NCBI RefSeq assembly: GCF_040050925.1
Contig: NZ_CP157390.1
Coordinates: forward strand, 558,001-622,000
Direction of reading: 5' to 3'
DNA: 64,000 nucleotides
DNA from: Leifsonia sp. NPDC080035
GTDB taxonomy: Bacteria > Actinomycetota > Actinomycetes > Actinomycetales > Microbacteriaceae
Shown: in pieces, positions 17,692-26,097 of the stretch
How the letters are laid out: each line of letters begins with the position of its first letter
Position numbering within the stretch: the stretch's first letter is position 1
The notes under the pieces: model-generated
What the model saw: only the letters and a program-made list of their open reading frames with translations
What the model was told of the DNA's origin: nothing
Databases searched by the model: none
Made by a program: the position numbers and the translations under genes

Positions 17692-17994
17692 TCAGTCGAC
17701 GACGCGGACGTCCTTCCAGAACGCGACGTAGTCGCTGTAGTCCTTGCCGACGCGGTCGAAGGAGCTCGGGTACGGCGTCGGGTAGCTCCACGCCCGGTCC
17801 TGCAGCAGCGTGTCGCCGTCCTTCACGGAGAAGTACTGGCACTCGCCCTTCCAGGGACAGGTGTACGGGGTGTCGCTCTCGACGAGGTACTCGGACTTGA
17901 CGCTCTTCGGCGGGAAGTACCAGTTGCCCTCGATCCGGATGAGCTCCTCCTCGGGAGCCTCGGCGATGACGGTGTCGTTCAGCACAGCTTTCAT
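17692..17994 (-). CDS. DUF427 domain protein
   Basis: A 100-residue single-domain protein. Family signatures are the N-terminal MKAVLNDTVIAE, NWYFPPKSVK and YTCPWKGECQYFSV, and the C-terminal YSDYVAFWKDVRV. DUF427 proteins are widespread in actinobacteria and have no agreed function. The ATG at 17994 follows a strong AAGGAGG. It is 43 bp downstream of the ComB-like gene on the same strand. Confidence 0.93.
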   Translation of the reverse strand: MKAVLNDTVIAEAPEEELIRIEGNWYFPPKSVKSEYLVESDTPYTCPWKGECQYFSVKDGDTLLQDRAWSYPTPYPSSFDRVGKDYSDYVAFWKDVRVVD

Positions 17995-18037
17995 GGATGC
18001 AACCTCCTTGCTGCGCCCAACACGGGCGCCGCGCCGA

Positions 18038-18613
18038 TCATTCCGGCGTGGAGCCGCTTCGCAGGACGGTCACATCCTGCGACCAATCGAGCCGACCGAG
18101 CGCGGCGATCTCGGCGGTGGCGACACCCGCAGCGGCGAGTTCCTGCGCGGAGACCGACGCCGTGAGCAGGTGCGCGACCGCGCGGCGGAGGCCGGTGAAC
18201 GCGGCACACGCGGCCGCCGCCTCCGGGGAGCTGTAGTCGATGCCACGGACGGCGAGCGCGTCGACGACGGCACCGGCGGCGAGCAGGTCCTCCACCGCGA
18301 ACCGGGTCGCCCCGGCGGCCGTGCTGCCGCCCGCGGCGACCACGGCGACCATCGCCCGGCGGCCGAGGCGCACCTGCTCGTCGAGGATCCACTGGGCGAC
18401 CGCGGAGGGATCGGTGAGGCCGGCGCGGAGGACAGCTCCCGTGCCCGGGATCTCCGGCACGGTGGCGCCGGCGCCGTCGGGCTCGAGCGCATCCACCCAC
18501 ACCACGACGTCCGCGTCCGCGGCGACCGCGGCCGCGCCCTCGGCGGCCCAGTCGAAACGGACCTGGTACTTGGTCTGGCGGTGGGCGTCGGGGATGGTCG
18601 CGGTCGGGCTCAC
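18038..18613 (-). CDS. 2-phosphosulfolactate phosphatase (ComB) family protein
   Basis: A 191-residue protein similar to ComB: a VVVWVDALEPDG strand, an AVVAAGGSTAAGATRFAVED core where the family has its phosphate-binding loop, and DALAVRGIDYSSPEAAAACAA. In methanogens ComB dephosphorylates 2-phosphosulfolactate in coenzyme M synthesis. Bacterial members occur outside that pathway and their substrate is uncertain; no other coenzyme M gene is visible. The GTG at 18613 overlaps the stop of the EVE gene by 4 bp, indicating a shared transcript. Confidence 0.72.
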   Translation of the reverse strand: MSPTATIPDAHRQTKYQVRFDWAAEGAAAVAADADVVVWVDALEPDGAGATVPEIPGTGAVLRAGLTDPSAVAQWILDEQVRLGRRAMVAVVAAGGSTAAGATRFAVEDLLAAGAVVDALAVRGIDYSSPEAAAACAAFTGLRRAVAHLLTASVSAQELAAAGVATAEIAALGRLDWSQDVTVLRSGSTPE

Positions 18614-19107
18614 CGGGCCATCGTAATGCGGGCGCCGCGGCTCCCCCGCTGTGTTTCGCCGGGTGACGGCCGCATCTGGTGGCGGATGAGCTCGAAGTCG
18701 TGGCGGCTGATCTCGATCAGCCCGCGCCGAAGCTGATAGCCCCAGTCGCGGTTGTCCCTGCTGAAGTCGAGCGCCTGAAGCAGGGGGCGGATCGGCGTCT
18801 CCACGGCGTCGTGATCCCACTCGACGCGGCGCCGCCACGGGAGGAAGTCGCCGGCGGGTCCGCGCATCTGCGGCCCTTGCGTCGCCTGGAACACCTCGTC
18901 GTCGGCGATCCTGCCGACGGCGGTGAACGCCTTCAGCGGCTCGCCGTCGGTGAGGGCCGTGCGCGGCGAGTAGTACACGAAGCCGTCAGCCGAGCCCATC
19001 CCGGCCAGCGGCGCGCGGGCGCCGTGGCTGACCTGCGCGTAGCCGCCGGCGACCCCGCGCAGCACGTGGTCGCGCTGCACCACGCCCAGCCAGTATCGGA
19101 TCGCCAT
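18610..19107 (-). CDS. EVE domain protein
   Basis: A 165-residue EVE/PUA-like protein. The motif YWLGVVQRDHVLRGVAGGYAQ at its start (first 20 residues or so), GDGFVYYSPR-like strand (DGFVYYSPRTAL) and the aromatic FTAVGRIADDEVFQA define the fold. EVE domains recognise modified bases in DNA or RNA. ATG at 19107 is chosen over upstream starts because it opens directly into the domain and follows TACAAC by 6 nt. It is translationally coupled to the ComB-like gene. Confidence 0.88.
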   Translation of the reverse strand: MAIRYWLGVVQRDHVLRGVAGGYAQVSHGARAPLAGMGSADGFVYYSPRTALTDGEPLKAFTAVGRIADDEVFQATQGPQMRGPAGDFLPWRRRVEWDHDAVETPIRPLLQALDFSRDNRDWGYQLRRGLIEISRHDFELIRHQMRPSPGETQRGSRGARITMAR

Positions 19108-19113
19108 GGTCCC

Positions 19114-19119
19114 GTTGTA
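19114..19119 (-). promoter_or_regulatory. -10-like TACAAC before the EVE gene
   Basis: TACAAC on the minus strand is 6 nt before the ATG at 19107 with no ribosome-binding site, consistent with leaderless initiation. Confidence 0.35.
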
Positions 19120-19220
19120 GCGCATACCCCCGTCATGCACCGCCCGCGACGGCGCCCGCCCGGGATACTGGTGTCGAAACCGGCGCGTCCCGTTCGACGC
19201 GGGGACGAGAGGAGGACGTC

Positions 19221-20510
19221 ATGCCGCACAGGGCCGACGCGTCCACGGACGCCCGAGACGACGCCCGGCGCACGGTGGAGGCCGTCTGGCGCATCGAGTC
19301 CGGCCGGCTCGTCGCCGGGCTCGCCCGGTGGACCGGGGACGTCGGCCTGGCCGAGGAGCTGGCGCAGGACGCCCTGGTCGCCGCCCTCGAGCAGTGGCCG
19401 GCCGAGGGCGTGCCGCGCAACGCCGGCGCCTGGCTCACCGCGGTCGCCAAGCGCCGCGCGATCGACGGCTGGCGGCGCAGGGAACGGCTGGACGAGCGCT
19501 ACGCCGCGCTCGCCCGCGACCTCGCCGACGAGCAGGGCTCCGACGATCCGGCCGTCGCGGTCGAGGAGGAGATCGACGACGACCTGCTGCGGCTCGTGTT
19601 CGTTGCGTGCCACCCCGTCCTCGCCCAGGGCGGCAGGGTCGCGCTCACGCTGAAGCTGCTCGGCGGCCTCACCACCGAGGAGATCGCCCGCGCGTTCCTG
19701 GTGCCGACGTCCACGATCGCCCAGCGCATCGTGCGCGCCAAGCGCACGCTGAGCGCCGCGAAGGTGCCGTTCGCGGTGCCGGCCCGCTCCGAGTACCCGG
19801 AACGGCTGTCCTCGGTGCTCGAGGTCGTCTACCTGATCTTCAACGAGGGCTACTCCGCGACCGCCGGCGACGACTGGATGCGCCCCGACCTCTGCCGCGA
19901 GGCGCTCCGGCTCGGCCGCGTGCTCGCCGAGCTGACGCCGCGCGAGCCGGAGGTGCACGGCCTGGTCGCGCTGATGGAGTTCCAGGCGTCCCGTATCGGC
20001 GCCCGCACGACCAGGGACGGCGAGCCCATCCTGCTGCAGGACCAGGACAGGACCCGCTGGGACCGGCTCCTGATCGGCCGCGGCGTCGCGGCGCTCGAAC
20101 GCGCCGACCGGCTCGTGGCGGGCACGGGACGTGGGCCGTACGCCCTGCAGGCCGCCATCGCCGCCTGCCACGCGACCGCGCCGAGCGCCGACCGCACCGA
20201 CTGGGAGGAGATCGTCGCGCTCTACGGCGCCCTCGCCGAGCTGCGCCCCTCCGCCGTGATCGAGCTCAACCGGGCCGTCGCCCTCTCCATGGCCTACGGC
20301 CCGGAGGCGGCCCTCGACGTCGTCGACCGGCTGGTCATCGACGGCGCACTCTCGTCGTACCACCTGCTGCCATCGGTGCGCGCAGACCTGATGTTCCGGC
20401 TGGGCCGCCTGCCCGAGGCGCGGACCGAGTTCGAGCGCGCCGCCGCGATGACAGGGAACGCGCGGGAGCGCGACCTGCTGCTGGCGCGGGCGGCGGAGTG
20501 CGGGGAGTGA
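19221..20510 (+). CDS. ECF sigma factor with C-terminal TPR-like extension (ECF42 type)
   Basis: A 429-residue protein. Residues about 20-185 are sigma regions 2 and 4 (LAEELAQDALVAALEQWP, then LTAVAKRRAIDGWRRR, and TTEEIARAFLVPTSTIAQRI). The remaining 240 residues form the DUF6596/TPR-like extension of ECF42 (VYLIFNEGYSATAGDDWMRP, then IGARTTRDGEPILLQDQDR). In this group the extension replaces an anti-sigma factor. ECF42 genes usually neighbour a DGPF/YCII protein; none is adjacent here, though a YciI-like gene is at 49519. A good GAGGAGG precedes the ATG. Confidence 0.92.
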   Translation: MPHRADASTDARDDARRTVEAVWRIESGRLVAGLARWTGDVGLAEELAQDALVAALEQWPAEGVPRNAGAWLTAVAKRRAIDGWRRRERLDERYAALARDLADEQGSDDPAVAVEEEIDDDLLRLVFVACHPVLAQGGRVALTLKLLGGLTTEEIARAFLVPTSTIAQRIVRAKRTLSAAKVPFAVPARSEYPERLSSVLEVVYLIFNEGYSATAGDDWMRPDLCREALRLGRVLAELTPREPEVHGLVALMEFQASRIGARTTRDGEPILLQDQDRTRWDRLLIGRGVAALERADRLVAGTGRGPYALQAAIAACHATAPSADRTDWEEIVALYGALAELRPSAVIELNRAVALSMAYGPEAALDVVDRLVIDGALSSYHLLPSVRADLMFRLGRLPEARTEFERAAAMTGNARERDLLLARAAECGE

Positions 20511-20550
20511 GGGCTGCGATGGCACGATCGACAGCCCGCATCCACCCGGG

Positions 20551-21132
20551 ATGAGCGACACTGGTCCGGTGAAGGTCCTGCTGAAACTCATCCTGGACTG
20601 CGATCCGGACGCCGCCTGGCGCGCGCTGCAGAGTCCGACCGCGTTCCGCGAGGTCGCTCTGCCGTGGCTGGACTTCCGCTCCGGCGAGGCCGGCGGGTTC
20701 CCGACGACCTGGGGCGGCGGCGAGCACCGGGTGACGGTGAAGGCGCTCGGCGCGTTCACCGTCGGAACGCAGGCGATCCGGCTGGACACCCTGCGGTCGG
20801 CCGATCCGCGGGAGAGCGCGACGCGCATCCTGCGGGACAGCGGGGGCGGCACCAGCGGCATGCTCGGCGCGCTGCCGCGGCTGGACCACCGGATGGCCAT
20901 CGCGCCCGACCCGGCGGGGCCGGACGAGAACGGCCGCCTGCGCACCCTCTACCGTGATCGGCTGATCGTGCGCGCCGGCGTCCTCACCCCGATCGCCTGG
21001 TACACCCTCTGGGCGTTCTGGCAGTGGCGCGGCGTGCGCCTGCGTGCCCTGGCGCCCACCTGGGCCTACGATCCGGAAAGCGACCCGGAGCGCGTCCCCG
21101 CCGCGCAGCCGGCCCCCGAGGAGGAACGATGA
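20551..21132 (+). CDS. Hypothetical SRPBCC-like protein
   Basis: A 193-residue protein that begins MSDTGPVKVLLKLILDCDPD and continues AAWRALQSPTAFREVALPWL, like the start of START/SRPBCC ligand-binding domains. A hydrophobic stretch, TPIAWYTLWAFWQWRG, lies near the C-terminus. The fold assignment is tentative. It lies 40 bp after the sigma gene and overlaps the next gene by 4 bp (ATGA), so all three probably form one operon. Confidence 0.7.
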   Translation: MSDTGPVKVLLKLILDCDPDAAWRALQSPTAFREVALPWLDFRSGEAGGFPTTWGGGEHRVTVKALGAFTVGTQAIRLDTLRSADPRESATRILRDSGGGTSGMLGALPRLDHRMAIAPDPAGPDENGRLRTLYRDRLIVRAGVLTPIAWYTLWAFWQWRGVRLRALAPTWAYDPESDPERVPAAQPAPEEER

Positions 21133-21788
21133 CCGACGCCACGACCGCTTCGACCCGTTCGGTGACTGCGGTGCAGACCGCCGACTGGCGGCGCCGCGTG
21201 TTCGCGCTCTACGCCACGGTGCGCAGGATGGCCGCGACCGACCCAGCGGAGGCGCACGCCCACTGGATCTCCTGCCGCAACGATCTGTTCTCCTCGCACC
21301 CGGCCTCCCCCCTCCTCGACGAGGACCGCGCGCAGTTCGCCGGGTTGCCGGTGGTCGCATACGACCCGGACTGGCGGTTCGAGCTCACGATCGTGCCGGC
21401 GACGGAGTCCCGGCGCATGGATGTGGAGACCGGCACGGACGGCGTCGTGCCGTTCGAGCTGCTCGGCACGGTGCGTGTCCCGCTCGCCGGGAGCCTGGAC
21501 GTCTGGCGCCTTGCCTCCTACGGCGGCGGCCTGTTCGTGCCGGTCAAGGACGCCCTGGCCGGGCGGAAGGGCGGCACCTACGGCGGCGGCCGCTACCTCA
21601 TCGACACCATCAAGGGCGCCGACCTCGGCGCGGACGCGGTGGACGGGGAGGCGACCCTGGTGCTCGACTTCAACTTCGCGTACAACCCGTCGTGCGCGTA
21701 CGACCCTGCCTGGGCGTGCCCGCTCGCGCAGGCAGGGAACACCCTCCCGGTCGAGGTCCCCGTCGGCGAGCGCTACGCCGGCGCCTGA
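21129..21788 (+). CDS. DUF1684 domain protein
   Basis: A 219-residue DUF1684 protein. Typical segments are WRRRVFALYATVRRM, HWISCRNDLFSSHPASPLL, the central GGGLFVPVKDALAGRKGGTYG and the C-terminal NFAYNPSCAYDPAWACPLAQ, with the conserved Tyr-Asn-Pro-Ser-Cys-Ala motif. The biochemical role is unknown. The ATG at 21129 overlaps the previous stop. It is the last gene of the sigma-factor group. Confidence 0.92.
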   Translation: MTDATTASTRSVTAVQTADWRRRVFALYATVRRMAATDPAEAHAHWISCRNDLFSSHPASPLLDEDRAQFAGLPVVAYDPDWRFELTIVPATESRRMDVETGTDGVVPFELLGTVRVPLAGSLDVWRLASYGGGLFVPVKDALAGRKGGTYGGGRYLIDTIKGADLGADAVDGEATLVLDFNFAYNPSCAYDPAWACPLAQAGNTLPVEVPVGERYAGA

Positions 21789-21799
21789 ACACCGGGGCC

Positions 21800-21826
21800 C
21801 GGGACCCGGGACCCGGGACCCGGGCC
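21800..21826. repeat. Short tandem repeat (CGGGACC)
   Basis: Three exact 7-bp copies plus a partial copy begin 12 bp after the DUF1684 stop codon. Confidence 0.85.
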
Positions 21827-21827
21827 G

Positions 21828-21884
21828 ACATTTGCGCCAAATCGTGGCCTTGACGCGTTCAGAAGCACGATTTGGGGCAAATGT
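21828..21884. terminator. Inverted repeat between convergent genes
   Basis: Arms of 19 bp (21828-21846 and 21866-21884) match at 18 positions: ACATTTGCGCCAAATCGTG against the complement of CACGATTTGGGGCAAATGT. The genes on either side converge, so it could terminate both transcripts. There is no T-tract. Confidence 0.65.
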
Positions 21885-21901
21885 GTGGAGGGGCTGCGGG
21901 G

Positions 21902-24118
21902 CTAGGGCACCTCGACGAGCGTGAGGCGCTGGGTCGGGCGGGTCATGGCCACGTAGAGGGATGCGGCGCCGCGGCTGCTCTCCGCGGCGAGCGCCGCCGG
22001 GTCGGCGAGGACGACCGCGTCGAACTCCAGTCCCTTCGCCTCGTAGCCGGTCAGCACGGCGATCGGCCGGGTCAGGCCCGCGGCGCCGCGGGCGGCATCG
22101 GCGCCGAAGCGCTCGCGCACCGCCGCCTCCACCTCGGCGACGGCGGCCTCGGGCGCGATGACGGCGAGGGTGCCCTGCGCATCCACCATCCTGTCGTGCT
22201 CGACCGCCGCCGTGACGGCTCCGGCGAGGTCGCCGCCGGCAGGCACCCGGCGGATCGGCCAGTCGCCTTCGCGCACGGCGCGCGTCGGGGTGATCGGCAG
22301 CCCGGCGGCCACCGCGATGCGCTCGGCCTCGCGGGTGATCTGGGCGGGCGTGCGGTAGTTGACGGTCAGCTTCTCGAGGCGCCAGGCGTCCTTGAACACC
22401 GGACGCAGGGCCGCGTCCCAGCTGGTCGCACCGGCGGCCGAGGCGACCTGGGCGATGTCGCCCACGATCGTGAACGACTTCATCGGGCAGCGGCGCAGCA
22501 GCACCCGCCACTGCATCGGCGAGAGCTCCTGGGCCTCGTCCACGACCACGTGCCCGTATGTCCAGGACCGGTCGGCGGCAGCGCGCTCGGCGGTGGTGCC
22601 GCGGTCCACCCGCTCTGCGAAGCCGTCGGCCAGCTGCTCGGCGCTCACCAGGCCCTTGACCCCCATGTTGGCGATGGCGGCGCGGGCGTTCTCCAGGTCG
22701 CGCTTGCGCTGCCGCTCGCGCTCGCGATCGGCGGGGTCCGGACGCCCGGGGAAGTCGCCGAGCAGCTCCGCCGCCTCGTCGAGCAGCGGGACGTCGGAGA
22801 CGGTGAACGGCGCGGTGCGGTCGCGCTGCAGCGCCCCCCGCTGCCCGTCCGTCCAGCGCGGGGTCAGCTCCGCCAGCCACGCCGGGCGGGCGTACAGGTC
22901 CTGCAGCAGCTTCTGCGGGGTGAGTGGCAGCCAGGCCGTGTTCAGCAGCACGCGGACGTCGTAGGACGTGCGCAGATCCTCGCGCAGCACCTTCAGGTCG
23001 GCGTCGTCGATGGTGGAGCCGGCCGCCCGGAGCTGCGCCGCCAGCTGGTCGGTCAGCTCGGCGAGGGCGTGCTTGACGAAGGTGACCCGAGCGACGTTGT
23101 GCGGCTTGCCGGTGCGCTGCGCCTTGGCGATCGCGCGCTGGACGAGCTCGGGCTGGACGACGAGCCGCTCGTTGTCGACGACGATGGTCTGCTCCTCGGC
23201 GGGAGCCTTCTGCCGCGACCTGACCGCGCGGGAGAGCAGCCGCGCCATCGACGCGTCGCCCTTGAGCCGCGCCGCCTCGGCGTCGTCCACCGCGGTCGCC
23301 TCGACGCCGGGGAACAGCTCGCCGAGGCTCTGCATCACGACGCCGGTCTCGCCGAGCGAGGGCAGCACGGCTTCGATGTAGCGCAGGAACGCGTTCGACG
23401 GCCCGACGACGAGCACCCCGGAGGAGCTGAGCCGCTGCCGGTTGGCGTACAGCAGGTAAGCGGCGCGGTGCAGCGCCACCGCCGTCTTGCCCGTGCCGGG
23501 ACCGCCCTGCACGACGAGCGCGCCGCGGATGTCGGAGCGGATGATCCTGTCCTGCTCGGCCTGGATGGTCGCGACGATGTCGTGCATCCGGCCGGTGCGC
23601 TGCGCGGTCAGGGCGGCGAGCAGTGCGCCCTCGCCCTGGACGTGCTCCCCCGCGTCGGCGCCGTCGAGCAGCGCCTCGTCGAACACCTCGTCGTCGATGC
23701 GCTGCACCTGACGTCCGCTCATCGTGAGGTGTCGCCGCGCACGCACGCCCATCCGCTCGCTCGCGGTCGCCTGATAGAACGCGCTGGCCTGCTGGGCGCG
23801 CCAGTCCACGAGCAGGGAGCGCTGGTCGTCGTCGCGCAGACCGATGCGGCCGATGTAGCGGTGGTCGGTGCCGTCGACGACCTCCTCCAGCAGCAGTCGG
23901 CCGAACACGAGCCGCGCATCCACCTCCCGGAGCTGCACGAGCTGGTCTTCGTAGAGCTGCGCGAACGCGTCGCGCTCGCTGCGCGCCTGGTGGTTTCCGC
24001 CGACGCTCTCCCGGCGCACGCGCGTGAGTCTCTCCGCCGTCTCGACCCGCAGCGCATCAAGGCGCTCGTACAGGCCGGCGACGACGGCGCGTTCCCGATC
24101 GAGTTCCGATTCCTGCAC
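21902..24118 (-). CDS. helR: HelD/HelR-type UvrD-like ATPase acting on RNA polymerase
   Basis: A 738-residue superfamily 1 ATPase. An N-terminal coiled-coil (about 1-60) precedes the Walker A motif GGPGTGKTAVALH (about residue 208). Later come DEAQELSPMQW (Walker B), GDIAQ, NYRTPAQI and GYEAKGLEFDAVVL. HelD removes stalled RNA polymerase from DNA; the actinobacterial HelR form also displaces rifamycins and gives tolerance. The assignment to HelR rather than a generic UvrD relative rests on length, the N-terminal coiled coil and DDQRSLLVDWRAQ. GTG at 24118 is preceded by GGAAGGTGG. Confidence 0.85.
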   Translation of the reverse strand: MQESELDRERAVVAGLYERLDALRVETAERLTRVRRESVGGNHQARSERDAFAQLYEDQLVQLREVDARLVFGRLLLEEVVDGTDHRYIGRIGLRDDDQRSLLVDWRAQQASAFYQATASERMGVRARRHLTMSGRQVQRIDDEVFDEALLDGADAGEHVQGEGALLAALTAQRTGRMHDIVATIQAEQDRIIRSDIRGALVVQGGPGTGKTAVALHRAAYLLYANRQRLSSSGVLVVGPSNAFLRYIEAVLPSLGETGVVMQSLGELFPGVEATAVDDAEAARLKGDASMARLLSRAVRSRQKAPAEEQTIVVDNERLVVQPELVQRAIAKAQRTGKPHNVARVTFVKHALAELTDQLAAQLRAAGSTIDDADLKVLREDLRTSYDVRVLLNTAWLPLTPQKLLQDLYARPAWLAELTPRWTDGQRGALQRDRTAPFTVSDVPLLDEAAELLGDFPGRPDPADRERERQRKRDLENARAAIANMGVKGLVSAEQLADGFAERVDRGTTAERAAADRSWTYGHVVVDEAQELSPMQWRVLLRRCPMKSFTIVGDIAQVASAAGATSWDAALRPVFKDAWRLEKLTVNYRTPAQITREAERIAVAAGLPITPTRAVREGDWPIRRVPAGGDLAGAVTAAVEHDRMVDAQGTLAVIAPEAAVAEVEAAVRERFGADAARGAAGLTRPIAVLTGYEAKGLEFDAVVLADPAALAAESSRGAASLYVAMTRPTQRLTLVEVP

Positions 24119-24190
24119 GCGCGAACCACCTTCCGATTCCGGGCCGACAGTCTACGACCTCCGGCCGCGAAGAGGCTCCCAGCCAGACCC

Positions 24191-24200
24191 GATAGGATGG
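24191..24200 (+). promoter_or_regulatory. Candidate -10 box of the DEAD-box helicase gene
   Basis: A TAGGAT hexamer within cccgataggatggg lies about 125 bp before the GTG start of the helicase. No good -35 was found, so this is a weak call. Confidence 0.3.
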
Positions 24201-24321
24201 GTGCTTCAGCACTGCTGACCAGCGCGAGCGCCGGGCGGGGCCCCGCCGCGCACCTCATCTCTCCGGCGAACGGCTGCGCATCGCGCCGCCGCGCCCATCT
24301 TCGATGCCCGAAAGGCACCCT

Positions 24322-26073
24322 GTGACTCTCCCTACCTTCGCCGACCTCGGCGTGCCCGCACCCCTTCTCGACGTCCTCGCGGCCGACGGCAAGACCGAGC
24401 CGTTCCCCATCCAGGCCGACACCCTGCCCGACACGCTCGCCGGACGCGACGTGCTCGGCCGCGGCAAGACCGGCTCCGGCAAGACCATCGCGTTCGCCCT
24501 GCCGCTCGCCGCTCGGCTCGGTGCGCCGCGCGCCGACGGCTCGCGTCCGCGCCGGGTCGCCCGCCGGCCCCGCGGCCTGGTGCTCGCCCCGACCCGCGAG
24601 CTCGCCACCCAGATCGACGCGACCCTCAAGCCGCTGGCGGAGGCGCTTGGCCTGCGCACGACGACCATCTTCGGCGGCGTCTCGCAGAGCCGTCAGGTGA
24701 CGGCGCTGCAGGGCGGCGTGGACATCGTGGTCGCCTGCCCCGGCCGCCTCGACGACCTGATGAAGCAGGGCTTCGTCTCGCTCGACCAGGTCGAGCTGAC
24801 GGTGCTCGATGAGGCCGACCACATGGCCGACCTCGGATTCCTGCCCACCGTGACGCGCATCCTGGACAAGACGCCGGCGGACGGCCAGCGCCTGCTGTTC
24901 TCGGCGACGCTCGACAACGGCGTGGACAAGCTCGTCAAGCGCTTCCTCACGAACGAGGTGCTGCACTCGGTGGACGAGGCGACCAGCCACGTCGAGGCGA
25001 TGACGCACCACGTGTTCGAGGTGGCCGACCAGGACGAGAAGAAGCACCTCGTGCAGGCGCTCGCCTCGGGCCGCGGCCGCCGCATCCTGTTCACCCGCAC
25101 CAAGCACCAGGCGAAGCGGCTCGCCAAGCAGCTGACCTCCGCGGGCATCCCGGCCGTGGACCTGCACGGCAACCTCAGCCAGGGCGCGCGCGACCGCAAC
25201 CTCGCGGCGTTCGGCGACGGCTCGGTCCGCGTGCTCGTCGCGACGGATGTCGCCGCGCGCGGCGTGCACGTCGACGACGTCGAGCTGGTCGTGCACGTGG
25301 ATCCGCCCGCGGAGCACAAGGCGTACCTGCACCGCTCCGGCCGCACCGCGCGCGCCGGCAGCGCCGGTGACGTCGCGACCGTCATGCTCCCCGAGCAGCA
25401 CGGCGACGTGAAGGCGCTGCTGCGCGCCGCCGCGATCGCAGCGAAGCCGCAGAAGGTCACGGCGGCCTCGACGGCGGTCGTCGATCTGGTCGGCGACCCG
25501 GCGCCGCACGTTGCGCCGGCACCCGTCTCGGCGCCCGCGGGCGGCGGTGGCGGCGGCCGGGGCGGCAACGGCGGCGGTGGACGCGGTCGCGGTGGCAACG
25601 GCGGCGGCGGACGCGGGCGAGGCGGCAACGGCGGCGGCGGACGCGGGCGAGGCGGCAACGCCGGAGGTCGCGGCGGCGAGGGCGGCTCCGCTGCCGGTCG
25701 CGGCCGCGGAGCCGAGGCCGAGGGACGCCGTGGCGGCGAGGCCGAGCGCGGGAACGGAGCCGCCGAGCGCGGCGGCCGGTCCGACGCGGGCGCCGGCGGC
25801 GGCAGGCGACGTCGCGGCCGCGGCGGCCAGGGCGGCAACGCCCAGGCCGGCGGTCACGGTGGCGCCCAGGGCTCCTCGCACGCCGGCAGGGGCGGTCAGT
25901 CGGGCTCCGGCGGGCACGGCGCCCGCGGAGGCGACGCGGCTGCGCCCACCGGGAACCGTCGCAGGAACGGCGGCTCCGGCGAGGGTGGTCAGCGCTCCGG
26001 CGGCATGCGCGTCGGCGACCTCGTCAACGCGGGCACCACCCGCGGCCGGGGCACCCGGCGCGCCCGCGGCTGA
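24322..26073 (+). CDS. DEAD-box RNA helicase with RGG-rich tail
   Basis: A 583-residue helicase. Motifs in order: Q motif PFPIQADTLPD, GRGKTGSGKT (about 48-58), PTRELATQ, CPGRLDDL, DEAD (about 163), SATLDN, TRTKHQAKRL, ATDVAARG and HRSGRTARAG. The last 180 residues are a disordered Gly/Arg-rich tail likely to bind RNA. Its DNA carries a 30-bp tandem repeat. GTG at 24322, preceded at 6-7 nt by GAAAGG, is preferred to the ATG at 24304, which has no ribosome-binding site. Likely role: ribosome assembly or RNA remodelling. Confidence 0.93.
   Translation: MTLPTFADLGVPAPLLDVLAADGKTEPFPIQADTLPDTLAGRDVLGRGKTGSGKTIAFALPLAARLGAPRADGSRPRRVARRPRGLVLAPTRELATQIDATLKPLAEALGLRTTTIFGGVSQSRQVTALQGGVDIVVACPGRLDDLMKQGFVSLDQVELTVLDEADHMADLGFLPTVTRILDKTPADGQRLLFSATLDNGVDKLVKRFLTNEVLHSVDEATSHVEAMTHHVFEVADQDEKKHLVQALASGRGRRILFTRTKHQAKRLAKQLTSAGIPAVDLHGNLSQGARDRNLAAFGDGSVRVLVATDVAARGVHVDDVELVVHVDPPAEHKAYLHRSGRTARAGSAGDVATVMLPEQHGDVKALLRAAAIAAKPQKVTAASTAVVDLVGDPAPHVAPAPVSAPAGGGGGGRGGNGGGGRGRGGNGGGGRGRGGNGGGGRGRGGNAGGRGGEGGSAAGRGRGAEAEGRRGGEAERGNGAAERGGRSDAGAGGGRRRRGRGGQGGNAQAGGHGGAQGSSHAGRGGQSGSGGHGARGGDAAAPTGNRRRNGGSGEGGQRSGGMRVGDLVNAGTTRGRGTRRARG
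25561..25660 (+). repeat. 30-bp tandem repeat inside the helicase tail
   Basis: Three units of 30 bp (25561-25590, 25591-25620, 25621-25650) plus a 10-bp partial copy encode GGNGGGGRGR repeats. Units two and three are nearly identical, so copy number could vary between strains. Confidence 0.85.
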
Positions 26074-26097
26074 TCGTCGCAGCAGCCGTCGTCGGCG

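Noticed and set aside
24119..24321. A rifamycin-associated element before the HelR-type gene
   Set aside because: I looked for the 19-bp palindromic GGGGCTTGC...GCAAGGCCC type and did not see it; only a GGCGGGGCCCCGCC palindrome near 24233.
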